Shown: positions 44,551 through 56,170, counted from the first letter of the stretch. The stretch: DNA of 64,000 nucleotides from Nissolia schottii (GCA_003254905.1 QANU01066052.1:19011-83010), one strand, 5' to 3'. The notes: generated by a model from the sequence alone, not told the origin. Translations and numbers: made by a program.

Positions 44551-44847
44551 GGCCGCAAGCTGGATCCATACACGAGTGGGGGTGAGAACTCTTGGTCCTC
44601 AGTAGGGTTCCCTCGCATCATAAACCGTTTATTTACTCGGGTATCCTCCAGGCCATTCAGGGGGTCTCTAAGTGAGCATGCATACTAACATCCTACCAGT
44701 TATTATCTTTCCTAAGAACCCTGAACAACTTTATCTAAATTATCTAGGGGACTGGGGAATATAGTCTTGCTTATCTAAGTTCTCGCGCTTTCTATCCTTG
44801 ACCGTCAGGACACTACTACACATATATGTATGCCCGGTGACCTTGCC

Positions 44848-44996
44848 TCATGCGTTCCCTTCGAGCATGGTGATAGGGTCAAGACATACCCACATCATAA
44901 TCACATAAACATGTATGCAAGGTGATCTTATCCTATGCGTTCCCTTCGAGCCTGGTGACGTGATCGAGCCCCATGCGTTCCCTTCGAGCATGGTGA
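44848..44996. repeat. Short contig overlap (149 bases), first copy
   Basis: Repeated at 44998-45146 across the N at 44997, with at least two differences (C/G in GCGTTC/GGGTTC and T/C in GATAGGG/GACAGGG). The 3' LTR has this stretch once, so the repeat is an assembly artefact. Confidence 0.85.
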
Positions 44997-45484
44997 NTCA
45001 TGGGTTCCCTTCGAGCATGGTGACAGGGTCAAGACATACCCACATCATAATCACATAAACATGTATGCAAGGTGATCTTATCCTATGCGTTCCCTTCGAG
45101 CCTGGTGACGTGATCGAGCCCCATGCGTTCCCTTCGAGCATGGTGACGTGCACAAGGCCTGCGTTCCCTTCGAGCCTGTTCTTGCACACTATGCATGACC
45201 TTAACATTTTGTTTAACCGGTATCATATACATTCCTTGGCCGCCTTTCTTTGGGCTAAGCCATATAGGCACGATGTCCTTATTCATTCATAACCATCATC
45301 ATATGCGCTTTTATCTTTCTGTACTATCTTGTTCTTACGTTTCATTATTATCTTCATTCATTATCCTTTGTCATACCATGACCTATAATGATCCATCCTC
45401 ATCATGCATGCTTCCTCATCTAATACTGGACCTAATCTTGCTCATTGGATCCCTTGAAACCACTAAAATCTCAAGTCTACCAGG

Positions 45485-45720
45485 TTTCATTCGAATGCTC
45501 AGGGGGCATTCGAATGAAATCCCTAAGAGTTCTTTCATTTGATTGAAAAGGGGTTTCATTCGATTAAAATCCTCAGCATTCTTTCATCTGAATACTATGG
45601 GATTCATTCGATTGAAACCTGAAATTTCCTTTCATTCGACTGCATGGGGATTCAATCAAATGAAAGCTAGCCTTTGGCTTTCATTCAACTGAAAACCTCA
45701 GGGATTCGAATGAAAGCTTC
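45485..45720. repeat. TTCATTCGAATGAA array, LARD 5' LTR
   Basis: Counterpart of 27684-27915 with small differences between the two LTRs. Confidence 0.85.
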
Positions 45721-46100
45721 AAAATCGCATCCCCGACACTTCAGTTCTTAATTTTCCACTGTTCCTAGGGTTCCAATCAGTACAGTTATACATTTCATTT
45801 ATCAAAATTTCCCAAAACCCTTTTTACCCTGATTCTCCCAAAAACCCTACTTAACATTTTCATAGTCAGAAATACAAAACAATATATATACAGTTATAAA
45901 TTAAACCACATAGACAGTGGGCTTAGGGTTACCCACATCCGATGGAGATTCCGAATCGATAGGTTCAAAGTAGAGAATTTCCTCTTCAGGATGGCGTGCT
46001 CCGGTGATTTTTCTAAGAATCCGGCACGAAACCTAGATGTGTCGGAATGGGACCGGTTGTTTGTGAAAGAGGCTGACAGTTATCGTAAATTTTTGAAAGT

Positions 46101-46124
46101 TACGTGGTTATTTATAACCACGTA
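46101..46124 (-). promoter_or_regulatory. TATA box inside a 24-bp inverted repeat, LARD 5' LTR
   Basis: TACGTGGTTAT-TT-ATAACCACGTA: perfect 11-base arms with the TATA box (minus-strand TATAAATA at 46109-46116) in the centre. This is the LTR that would drive the element. The arms contain ACGTG, a G-box core. Confidence 0.78.
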
Positions 46125-46651
46125 TAGTGAAACTATTTTCTTTTCTTTTTCCTTTTATTTCTTTTCTTTTTTCTTCGCTCAGAAGCTGTTGCTTCCTTTA
46201 TTATTATTATTATTATTATTATTTTATTATTATTTCTTATTTACTTCCTTCAGAAGTAATTTCTCACCCTATTTGGCTCCGTTTTTATTTGATCGCGTTT
46301 TGTCCAAAATGTCTCACCTTCGGTTGCCCTAAAAATATTTCGGACATACCATTGCGATCCATTTATTCTTCCCTTCGGTCCGGGGCAATTTTTCCAGGGG
46401 TCTGGGGCTTTCTTGCCGAGTCAAGAAATCCCACAGGCAATTTTTGGTATCCGAGAAATTTCCGTTCGAGTCGAAACTCGTCTGGCGACTCCGAAAAATT
46501 ACGGGACAGTTAAACCTAGCCCGTGTCCTCAATTCCCTAAGGTTTCGGGGGCTTAACTCTTCCGAACTTTATTCCTGGGCGTCTCCCGGCTGTCCTCGAG
46601 GGCGAAATTAACGGGTTTTCCGCGCTCAGGAACGTGGGATGTTACACTCAG

Positions 46652-47474
46652 ACTGCCTTCCTAGGGCACGCAAATGCACCGGTTAAATCGCAGTACTTCG
46701 CTAGCATCAGTCGTCACCTCCTTGAGCTTCCCTTGTTCCACAGCCTTACAAACTTGCACCAGGTGTCCTCCTAGCAGTTCTTCTGAGCCTCCCCAACTCT
46801 GTGATAATGTAACTGGTGACTTGCAGCGGATATAGCATTATCCGTTTGTGTTGGCGTGCAACAGTCAGGTTGAGGTCGCAAAAATTCTCAATCAGCTTCG
46901 TTTCCTGCACCATCATCTGCGCCATATGCAACAACTTCTAACTTAATGCATCAGCTACCACGTTTGCTTTCCCAGGGTGATAGTTGAGGCCAAAGTCGTA
47001 GTCCTTAAGGAATTTGGTTCATCTCCTCTGTCTCATGTTGAGCTCTTTCTGATCGAAAAGGTATTTCAGACTCTTATGCTCTGAAAATACCTCAAACCAA
47101 ATGCCATACAGGTAATGCCTCCAGATCTTTAATGCAAACACTACCGCAGCCAATTCCAGGTCATGCGCAAAGTAGTTTACTTCATGTGGCCTTAGCCGTC
47201 TTGAGGCATAGGCTGCCACCTGACATTGCTGCATTAGCACGCATCCCAATCCAGTACCCGATGCATCAGAATACACTTCGAAAGGCATTTGGGGATCTGA
47301 CAGTACTAGTATAAGAGAGGTGGTCAGCTTTTCTTACAACTCACAGAAACTTTTTGTTCATTCGGGTAACCAGTCTACCCTCGCTCCCTTCTAGGTCAGC
47401 CTGGTCAGTGGCAAGGTGATTTGTGAAAACCCCTTGATAAATCGCCGGTAGTACCCAGTAAAGCCCAAAAAGCT
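46652..47474 (-). pseudogene. Element G RNase H and connection
   Basis: Continues from RT in the same frame but with several stops. [20 protein letters not shown] starts the RNase H (first Asp in YSDAS). [20 protein letters not shown] follows, with the Glu of LELA, then [12 protein letters not shown] and [20 protein letters not shown], where the usual DHKSL Asp has become Glu. The tail toward integrase is disturbed and ends at the LARD insertion. It degraded RNA in the RNA-DNA hybrid when active. Confidence 0.88.
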
Positions 47475-48062
47475 TCATATTTCCGTGATTGAGGTAGGTC
47501 TCTCCCATGTTCGGACCGCCTCAACCTTTCTGGGGTCCACTGCCACTCCTTGTTCCGACACCACGTGCCCTAGAAATTGCACTTCCTTGACCCAAAACTC
47601 GCACTTGGAGAGCTTTGCATATAGCTTCTTTTCTCTCAAAATCTCTAAGACGATCTTCAAGTGCAGGGTGTGTTCCTCTTCATTCTTCGAGTACACCAGT
47701 ATATCATCAATAATGATGATAACGCAGTCATCTAGGTAGGCATGTAAGATTCTGTTCATGTAATCCATAAAAATGGTGGGGGCAATTGTTAATCCGAATG
47801 AAATCACCGTGAACTCGTAGTGGCCATAACGGGATCTAAACACTATCTTAGAAAGATTCCCCCCCCACACACAAATCTGGTAGTATCCAGATTGCAGATC
47901 AATCCTTGAAAAGACCTTTGCACATTTTAATTGGTCCAGTAAGTCATCGATCCTCGGCAGAGGGTACTTATTCTTGATCGTCACCTTATTCAACTGCCTA
48001 TAATCAACACATATCCTCATAGTGCTGTCCTTTTTCTTCACGAACAACACTGGTGCTCCCAA
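47475..48062 (-). pseudogene. Element G reverse transcriptase
   Basis: 195 open codons beginning at [20 protein letters not shown], then [46 protein letters not shown] and the catalytic block [10 protein letters not shown] (Asp pair at about residues 119-120), ending [18 protein letters not shown]. The pattern is that of Del/Tekay chromoviruses. A C8 run near 47861 lies where the usual KEEDIPKTAF-type segment is replaced by CVWGGNLSK, probably a local frame disturbance. Stops follow at 47475. Confidence 0.9.
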
Positions 48063-48772
48063 TGGCGACGCACTTGGTCTAATGAATCGCTTCCCATTAA
48101 CCTTTTCAATTACTTCTTCAACTCCTGCAGTTCCAGTGGAGACATACGATACATCACAATGGAGATAGGTCCTACGCCAGGCACCAAGTCAATCGAGAAT
48201 TCTACCTCCAGCTCCAGAGGGAACTCCGGAATATCGTCATGGAAAACATCCGGGTAGTCGAAAACTACGGGAATATACCCGATCTCTAGCTTTGTGGCTC
48301 CAACTTCTGAGGATGCTAGCAAAACATAACCTTGATTCTCCAGATGACAGCAGTAAAGACTTGGTAACTCCTCCTCCAGGGTCGGCGGGCTAGTGACCAT
48401 AGGGGAAAGGTTACCAGTTTCCTGGCATAATTGAGAACAACCCGGTTGGCGTTTAGCCAATCCATCCCTAGTATCATGTCCAATCCGACCAGGGGAGACA
48501 AATTAAATCAGCTACAAACTTTTTTTCGTGCAGCTGGAATGAACACCATAGACATACCCGACAGGTCTTAACCGATGGTAAGGTGGGTGTGGATACAGAC
48601 AGTGTGTACGGAAGTATTATGGGAGATAAGCTTAGCTCCTTTACGCTATCGTAGGATATAAAGGAGTGCAAATCTCTTGAGTCATATAACACAACCAATG
48701 TTTTCCCATTTAGTACACACTTACCCAGGATTAGGCCTTCGTCTTCTTGGGCTTCCTCCGCTGCCATGGTGA
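48063..48772 (-). pseudogene. Element G protease and linker
   Basis: Starts at the F insertion edge with FTMAAEEAQEDEGLILGK. The active site reads VVLYDSRDLHSFIS where gypsy proteases usually have DSG(A)THSFIS, so the Asp remains but the Gly is lost. Further on are LVGLDMILGMDWL (flap and second conserved block) and the linker [25 protein letters not shown] toward RT. Several frames are needed to read it all. Confidence 0.85.
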
Positions 48773-49318
48773 AAACGTGTAACATCCCGATTTTTCCCTT
48801 ACGAAGATTTCACATAATAAATAAATAAGAAGTAATTAAAAGAATTGGAAAAATTTAATTATTAACTTTAATTCCAGAAATATTAGTGAAAAATAGTAAT
48901 TAGGCGATTTCGCGGAGTCTTGTGAGGTCTGAATTAATTTTTGATTACTATTAAGATTTAATTACAACTCCAAGGAGTCCGTAAAATACACTTATATGAA
49001 AATAAATTTAAGAATGCCCAAATAAAATTAAATAAGTAATAAGAAAAAAATTAGTAGATCACAACGGTATGTCCGAAATATTTTTAGGACAACTGTACAC
49101 GAACAAATAAAGATAAAACGCGATCAAACATGATCAAAATTGATCATGTGGTCTTTGGCCATGATATGCAGCCACGGGGATGCATTCCCCACCGTCAGCA
49201 ACAACAAACAAAGAAAAAGAAATAAAGCATGTGTGATGTATAAGAATATTATAATAATAATATAATAATAATCATATATGATATATATAATATACTATTT
49301 ATATGTATGTATGGCGAT

Positions 49319-49340
49319 GGGGCTGATTATAAACAGCCCC
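49319..49340 (+). promoter_or_regulatory. TATA box between inverted repeats, F LTR
   Basis: GGGGCTG and CAGCCCC are exact complements separated by ATTATAAA, which contains the TATA box. The 3' LTR copy is at 56236-56257. Confidence 0.75.
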
Positions 49341-50255
49341 TGACACCATTTTTTTTTCATTTCATTTCCCCTTGAAGCCAAATCGATCATTATTTCTTTT
49401 CATTCTTGTTTTGTTTTCTTTCTTTCCCCTGATGCCATAATTCCTTCATTTTCCTCTAAAGCTTTTGCTTCACTTTGCTTTCCTTTCCTTCTTTCGTTGT
49501 TTTCTTTCTTTCCCCCTTGACGCCTCTTTCCTTTATTTTCCCCGTGCTTCGTTTCTTTCTTTGTTCTTTTCTTTGTTTTGTTGTTCCGTTCACGCACTGC
49601 TGTGATGCTGCCGGACGCTGGAAAAATAGCAAGATCGGCATGGAAGTGCTCAGGGAAATTTCCTCTTCACTTCTACCGTTTCCAAACTGGATTTGGAGGT
49701 GGGTAGTCCGATCACCCCTGTCTATGAGATTTTTAACTGTATATTTATGTATGTATTTCTGAGTAGGAAAATTAGAAATATTATGAGAAAAATATGGAGT
49801 TAATGATGCTTGAAGGATTTGTAGAAATATTGAGGTTAGGAAAATATAACTGTGCTGGTTGGAACTGTGTAGGAAGTCTTAGTAAGCATTGAGAGAAGAA
49901 ATTCTATTTTTGGACGCTGTGACTTTCCGCTGAGCAGCTGAGCACAGGACGACTTCCCCTACACTTCTTCTTCACCGGACAGCTCCCCTACAGGTGGGTA
50001 ACTCTAGTTTCTCACCTCTTTGATGGTGAATGATGTTTATGTGGTTTTATGTATGTTTGATGATTATGTGATTTTATGAACATATATGCTAGAAATGATG
50101 TTAGGATGTAGGAAGATGATTCTGAAGGGTCTTTGTGACCTGGATTAGATAGGATTATTATGTGTTGAATATGTGTGAAAAACTTAGGTAGGTTCCATGG
50201 AAAAAAAAAGAAGAGAAAAGAGAGAAAAACAATGAATGCTGTCTGCAGGTTGTCA

Positions 50256-50325
50256 GGGCGCGCTAAGCGCAACGCTAAGCGGCGCTGAGCGGCTCGCTGA
50301 GCGGCGCGCTAAGTGGCTCCCTGAG
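50256..50325. repeat. GCTGAGCGG/GCTAAGCGG array, F 5' LTR
   Basis: Five units of GC-rich CGCTRAGCGG type within 70 bases; 3' LTR copy at 57173-57242. It is the same motif family as in E and the nested LTR. Confidence 0.8.
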
Positions 50326-50639
50326 TGTTTCAGTGTTAAACTCTGAGGGCTTCAGCCATTGAGTGAAACCGTAGTTCCGCTGTAACGATCTGAGACCAGA
50401 AAATTTTATGGAACACTCCTAAGGCACATATTCCAGCATTCCCTGCTATTGCTATGATTGATACCTGAATGGTATAAATGTAGATGTTGTACATGAAGGA
50501 GATGTATTAAATATGTATATGTTATGTAATCTGTGATGATATCTGTAGTATTCCATACATTCATGATACACCTAGTTAAAGACATGATAATTAACTCTGA
50601 GATAAGTAAAATGCTGAAATGAACCATAGGGAACAAGTA

Positions 50640-50835
50640 TGCCATGCTGCAGGTACAAGTATGCTATGCTGCAGGTACCCAAAATGCTGAACATGCTGAA
50701 CTAGGGCCAATGCCCAATGCTGCTGAACAAGGGCCAATGCCCCATGCTGCTGAAACATGGCTATATGCCACATGCTGAAAAGGGCTAAATGCCCAATACT
50801 GAAAAGGCTATATGCCCATGCTGAAAAGGCCGTGA
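50640..50835. repeat. Minisatellite of self-complementary units
   Basis: Seven or eight units of about 20-27 bases such as GGGCCAATGCCCAATGCTG, GGCTATATGCCACATGCTG and GGCTATATGCCCATGCTG. Each has a small inverted repeat (GGGC..GCCC or GGC..GCC) followed by ATGCTGAA. 3' LTR copy at 57557-57752. Confidence 0.8.
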
Positions 50836-51635
50836 TTACGTGAGCCACACTATCATCCCACTTCAGGAGGTCAAGGCATCCTGAATGTGGAAGCCCGCCA
50901 CAGGTGGTGTCGATATGGCATACCTGGAGGTGTGCGGTTACCACGCCTTTGCATTGTCAAAAGGGGGCAAGCCTAGGTGGGGTTGGCCACTGTCGAGGGG
51001 TCCCGAGGGGGCACACGGCAGGTGGAAGCCCACTGCAGGAAGGTCTAGACAGTGTCGGCCTACACTGAGGGTGCGAGGTTATTCCGTCATACTAGTGTCA
51101 ACAGAAGGCATTACTATGGTGGGAATAACACTTATTCTGTTATGCTGTTCTATTCTGCTAGGCTGCTATATTCTGTTATGCTGTTATATTCTGTTATGCA
51201 CATGCACATTCTGTAATCATGATTATTCTGGTGATTCTGTCATGCCGATGCTGATGACTCTGCTAGACACATGCTGCTGATTCTGTTATGTTTATGTTAG
51301 ATGATGATATGATAAATGCTCTGGTTGGTGATTTTATTATGCTGAATGTACTCTGATTATATGCTGTTATTCAGTCTGATTGGAATGTATGATCTGCTGT
51401 TATGCCGTACCGTCAAGAGCACGCTCGAGACGGATTTCACGAAATGTTAATCAGCACGAGAATGTAGTAAGCATGAGTAGTTCCCCTGTCACATAATAAT
51501 GCTGATAAAGTCGTTCAGATAGGCCAGATAATAAATGGTAGGCTGTTTAGTATGTATGTTCACTTAGAAATCTCTGAGTGGCCTAAAGTCCGACATAATC
51601 TGATACGAGACTCAGGAACTAAAGTTATTTCCACT

Positions 51636-51676
51636 GAGAACCTACCGTTCTCATCCCCACTATTTTATGACTTCAG
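51636..51676 (+). promoter_or_regulatory. Hairpin plus TTCAG, F 5' LTR
   Basis: GAGAAC-CTACC-GTTCTC at 51636-51652 and TTTTATGACTTCAG ending at 51676; the same in the 3' LTR at 58553-58593. The sequence after it reads GTEDASYFVNADKPP. Confidence 0.6.
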
Positions 51677-51834
51677 GTACCGAAGATGCTTCATATTTTG
51701 TGAATGCTGATAAGCCGCCACAGCACCATGAGTGGCCATGATATTAGATGGACTTAGAGAGCTGGATGCCAGGATTTTTGCCAAAGGCCTACTGAGTAAT
51801 ATTCCAGTAGCCTTGTATTCTGATGTTATATATT

Positions 51835-52520
51835 NNNNNNNNNNNNNNNNNNNNNNNNNNNNNNNNNNNNNNNNNNNNNNNNNNNNNNNNNNNNNNNNNN
51901 NNNNNNNNNNNNNNNNNNNNNNNNNNNNNNNNNNNNNNNNNNNNNNNNNNNNNNNNNNNNNNNNNNNNNNNNNNNNNNNNNNNNNNNNNNNNNNNNNNNN
52001 NNNNNNNNNNNNNNNNNNNNNNNNNNNNNNNNNNNNNNNNNNNNNNNNNNNNNNNNNNNNNNNNNNNNNNNNNNNNNNNNNNNNNNNNNNNNNNNNNNNN
52101 NNNNNNNNNNNNNNNNNNNNNNNNNNNNNNNNNNNNNNNNNNNNNNNNNNNNNNNNNNNNNNNNNNNNNNNNNNNNNNNNNNNNNNNNNNNNNNNNNNNN
52201 NNNNNNNNNNNNNNNNNNNNNNNNNNNNNNNNNNNNNNNNNNNNNNNNNNNNNNNNNNNNNNNNNNNNNNNNNNNNNNNNNNNNNNNNNNNNNNNNNNNN
52301 NNNNNNNNNNNNNNNNNNNNNNNNNNNNNNNNNNNNNNNNNNNNNNNNNNNNNNNNNNNNNNNNNNNNNNNNNNNNNNNNNNNNNNNNNNNNNNNNNNNN
52401 NNNNNNNNNNNNNNNNNNNNNNNNNNNNNNNNNNNNNNNNNNNNNNNNNNNNNNNNNNNNNNNNNNNNNNNNNNNNNNNNNNNNNNNNNNNNNNNNNNNN
52501 NNNNNNNNNNNNNNNNNNNN
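51835..52520. other. Assembly gap, 686 Ns
   Basis: Unresolved. By comparison with the 3' LTR it should contain the last 335 bases of F's 5' LTR and the start of its internal region with the primer site. Any reading frame across it is meaningless. Confidence 0.99.
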
Positions 52521-54055
52521 AAAAAAAAAATATTCCTTAAGAACCAAATGAGATTCCTGAGTAATTAAAAGATCTTTAGAAAGCCTCCGGTTATTTTGGC
52601 TACCTAATAAGGTTGGTTAGGAGACAGGAGTAGTCGAGAGGAGTGTAGAGTTTAACTGTAGAACAATAGTTCAGAAGAAATGGGATAGAGACCCAAACTA
52701 GTTTTAGGAAGATCACCAGAAACAACGAATTCAATGTAGTACAGGCAAGTGACCACCCCCAGAAAAGTTAAGGGTCAAAATAGATTGTCTCGCCTAAATT
52801 TTAGAAGAAGTAGGGAGTTATGCAAGAGTCAAATAGAGCTTGGAAACAAATTATAAGTACGGAGATAGGGAAAACTCGATAGTGGAAAAACAAGATCGAT
52901 AGAAATCTTATAGGTTAGTATACCCTTACCTTTGCCATAAGTTTAAATTCTCCCAAACAAATAAGTAATTTCCCTTGGGACACGTCCTTTGACATAGAAT
53001 CCCCAACCAAGATCCTTACCCTAGGAATCCCATAGGGTGGAAATGATGGGAGTGTGGTTGGTAAGAGCAGCTAGGAGAAAAAGCTAATGAAGTAGAATAT
53101 ATCCTTGGATCTAAATCATTGGTTTGAAAGAATAGTTAAGGGGATTTAGGAAGAGTGATAGGAAATAACCATACCCTAGTAAGGAGAAACCATTGGAACT
53201 TATGGGTTAAATAGACAATTTACCCGAGTTTGATTAATTAGGAGGATCGGGAGGAAGATAGCAGTTAGTGGAAGCTTGGAGACCATAGGAGGAAATCAAA
53301 TCTAAAGTATGTGGGAAAAAACATTAATACATAAATAATAATAAATGAGTGGATACTTTGATAGACCTTGTGTCTGGATTAACCCAGTAGATAAAGCAAA
53401 CTAGAAATCATTTAAGATGACCGTTAGGGAATCGTAAGATGACCCTTAGGATTGACAACCCATTAGAAAAGCCTACCAGAAAGCTACGAAGGACTTAGGA
53501 AACCAAGACAAATGGGCAGTTGGACCTTAGAGTTAAAGAAAGTTTTCAAGAGAAGTATGCGCACCGATGTCCAAAAGGTCTGTATTGCTACGTGAAAAGT
53601 GCAGCCGAAGAGTGGTGGGACGCCGTTAGACCCCTCGGGAGTAAGTGGAGGTCCAACTTACCGGGAGTTAATTCAAGACAGTAATTGCCAGCATATATTT
53701 CCCTGGGAACTTTAGGACTCAGAAGGAAGCCAAGTTATGGGAGTAACACCAAAGAGACATGTCGGACGAGTAAAACACAACCAAGTTGGAAGGGCTGAGC
53801 AGACACGTTAGGATGCACGTGGAGAGTTTGGGAACTCTTGGAGACAAGAAGGGTAAGAGGAAGATGGTCGTGCAAGGAGGACCACAACAAGACCAATGGC
53901 GAAAGAGACCTTTCCGAGTTCAAGGCCAAGGACCGCAACAGCAAGAACCAATACGGGAAACGCGATTGCTTCTCTAAAACTTGCATCGTAACCCTACCCA
54001 CAGCACAGTAGCCACGACTAATATTTGTCACGACAACGGAAGGGTCAACGGAGAC
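52521..54055. repeat. Misplaced contig overlapping 54717-56169
   Basis: The first 1453 bases (52521-53973) equal 54717-56169 at offset 2196, with one difference seen (G/C near 52767/54963). The last 82 bases (53974-54055) are unique and continue what breaks off at the N at 56170. The natural order is therefore 54057-56169 followed by 53974-54055. Content: internal F sequence with a decayed gag. Confidence 0.85.
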
Positions 54056-54056
54056 N

Positions 54057-55739
54057 TTGATAGCTAGTGCAGAGTGGACTCTGTAAATCTTATTCTCGAG
54101 GAACTTGGCCTTCTGCTAAATGTCTCCCTGCGATAGGACCGTTACTCGTTGGAAGAGAATGGATTGTTTGGAAAAAGAATCCCTAACCAAGCGAAGCCCT
54201 TTGTCCCTTCTCTTAATTAAAATACTCCCTTGCGCTACACATCCTCCCTCCCAGCAAAAGATTCCTTGGAAAATTCTCTATTCCTATCCTTGATAAGACA
54301 TTCCCTTATGCCTATATATTTCCACCTCAGTAAGAGATCCTAGGGAAAAGGCCCGAGCCTTTACATTTTTTAATTTCGTGTTTTTGCAAATCTTTGACTT
54401 TCCTTGTGGAAGGTTTTAGGTTAAGATTGAATGTTCTACTCTTTTGAAGGAATAAAACTCCGAGACGGGTCTTTCCTTTTCTCCCATGGCCTGTCTTAAT
54501 AATCATGCCATCTCGTTTCCCCTCGAATCTAGTGGGTGTCGTTAACCTAGTCCGAATGGAGTAAATTCATGACTCTTTCTATTCCGGCACATTGCGCAGT
54601 TCCAGTTTTTGTTCTCCGACTTCAATCCATGACTCATGTTGTGCCCTTTGCGTTCAATAGGACATCGGGTTTAACAAATTTTATAAACTACCTTTATATA
54701 AAGTAAAATTTAAAATAAAAAAAAAATATTCCTTAAGAACCAAATGAGATTCCTGAGTAATTAAAAGATCTTTAGAAAGCCTCCGGTTATTTTGGCTACC
54801 TAATAAGGTTGGTTAGGAGACAGGAGTAGTCGAGAGGAGTGTAGAGTTTAACTGTAGAACAATAGTTCAGAAGAAATGGGATAGAGACCCAAACTAGTTT
54901 TAGGAAGATCACCAGAAACAACGAATTCAATGTAGTACAGGCAAGTGACCACCCCCAGAAAACTTAAGGGTCAAAATAGATTGTCTCGCCTAAATTTTAG
55001 AAGAAGTAGGGAGTTATGCAAGAGTCAAATAGAGCTTGGAAACAAATTATAAGTACGGAGATAGGGAAAACTCGATAGTGGAAAAACAAGATCGATAGAA
55101 ATCTTATAGGTTAGTATACCCTTACCTTTGCCATAAGTTTAAATTCTCCCAAACAAATAAGTAATTTCCCTTGGGACACGTCCTTTGACATAGAATCCCC
55201 AACCAAGATCCTTACCCTAGGAATCCCATAGGGTGGAAATGATGGGAGTGTGGTTGGTAAGAGCAGCTAGGAGAAAAAGCTAATGAAGTAGAATATATCC
55301 TTGGATCTAAATCATTGGTTTGAAAGAATAGTTAAGGGGATTTAGGAAGAGTGATAGGAAATAACCATACCCTAGTAAGGAGAAACCATTGGAACTTATG
55401 GGTTAAATAGACAATTTACCCGAGTTTGATTAATTAGGAGGATCGGGAGGAAGATAGCAGTTAGTGGAAGCTTGGAGACCATAGGAGGAAATCAAATCTA
55501 AAGTATGTGGGAAAAAACATTAATACATAAATAATAATAAATGAGTGGATACTTTGATAGACCTTGTGTCTGGATTAACCCAGTAGATAAAGCAAACTAG
55601 AAATCATTTAAGATGACCGTTAGGGAATCGTAAGATGACCCTTAGGATTGACAACCCATTAGAAAAGCCTACCAGAAAGCTACGAAGGACTTAGGAAACC
55701 AAGACAAATGGGCAGTTGGACCTTAGAGTTAAAGAAAGT
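54057..55739 (+). other. F internal sequence, no recognised gene
   Basis: Non-coding sequence, AT-rich toward the middle, with many stops in all frames. It probably represents leader and decayed gag N-terminus. Part of it (from 54717) repeats 52521 onward. Confidence 0.5.
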
Positions 55740-56169
55740 TTTCAAGAGAAGTATGCGCACCGATGTCCAAAAGGTCTGTATTGCTACGTGAAAAGTGCAG
55801 CCGAAGAGTGGTGGGACGCCGTTAGACCCCTCGGGAGTAAGTGGAGGTCCAACTTACCGGGAGTTAATTCAAGACAGTAATTGCCAGCATATATTTCCCT
55901 GGGAACTTTAGGACTCAGAAGGAAGCCAAGTTATGGGAGTAACACCAAAGAGACATGTCGGACGAGTAAAACACAACCAAGTTGGAAGGGCTGAGCAGAC
56001 ACGTTAGGATGCACGTGGAGAGTTTGGGAACTCTTGGAGACAAGAAGGGTAAGAGGAAGATGGTCGTGCAAGGAGGACCACAACAAGACCAATGGCGAAA
56101 GAGACCTTTCCGAGTTCAAGGCCAAGGACCGCAACAGCAAGAACCAATACGGGAAACGCGATTGCTTCT
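55740..56169 (+). pseudogene. Decayed gag in F
   Basis: SAAEEWWDAVRPLGS (near 55797) is the conserved WW block of gypsy gag. A downstream piece reads GKRKMVVQGGPQQDQWRKRP, the Gln/Lys-rich linker that precedes the zinc knuckle in Tekay-type gag. Frameshifts lie between. The same sequence occurs at 53544-53973 in the misplaced contig. No pol is seen. Confidence 0.65.
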
Positions 56170-56170
56170 N

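Larger units (their letters stand above)
22287..46646 (-). mobile_element. Non-autonomous gypsy element ('LARD') with an antisense gene
   Basis: Minus orientation. Its 5' LTR is 43647-46646 and its 3' LTR is 22287-28845, with target duplications CTCAG (46647-46651) and CTTAG (22282-22286), one mismatch. The primer site at 43621-43646 touches the 5' LTR and a polypurine tract at 28846-28880 touches the 3' LTR. After removal of nested insertions and a small assembly duplication, each LTR is about 2.85 kb and the internal region about 3.3 kb. The interior has no gag or pol; it holds a degraded gene on the opposite strand (29394-42231). The LTRs resemble that of G, so G-type enzymes are the likely source of mobility. 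It hosts the solo LTR 22521-26219 and element E. Confidence 0.88.
43647..46646 (-). repeat. 5' LTR of LARD
   Basis: Minus-strand start TGTAACATCCCACG at 46646 and end GTGTTGCA at 43647. It matches 22287-28845 apart from the solo LTR there. It includes an assembly duplicate of about 150 bases around the N at 44997, so the real length is near 2850. It shows the empty site of the solo LTR at 43876-43880. Confidence 0.9.
48778..51834 (+). repeat. 5' LTR of F (3' end missing in gap)
   Basis: TATA box within GGGGCTG-ATTATAAA-CAGCCCC (49319-49340). Pyrimidine-rich leader, two donor-like GTGGGTA sites (about 49699 and 49994), GCTGAGCGG/GCTAAGCGG array (50256-50325), minisatellite (50640-50835), TCTGTTATGC tandem (51135-51270), hairpin and TTCAG (51636-51676). 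By comparison with the 3' LTR about 335 bases are missing. Confidence 0.85.

Noticed and set aside
49400-49597. Lys/Glu-rich minus frame in F's LTRs (also 56317-56514)
   Set aside because: Complement of a T/C-rich leader; no start context or conservation beyond the LTR pair itself.
51732-52568. Open frames of more than 240 codons across 51.8-52.5 kb
   Set aside because: They consist of Ns from the assembly gap; no sequence supports them.
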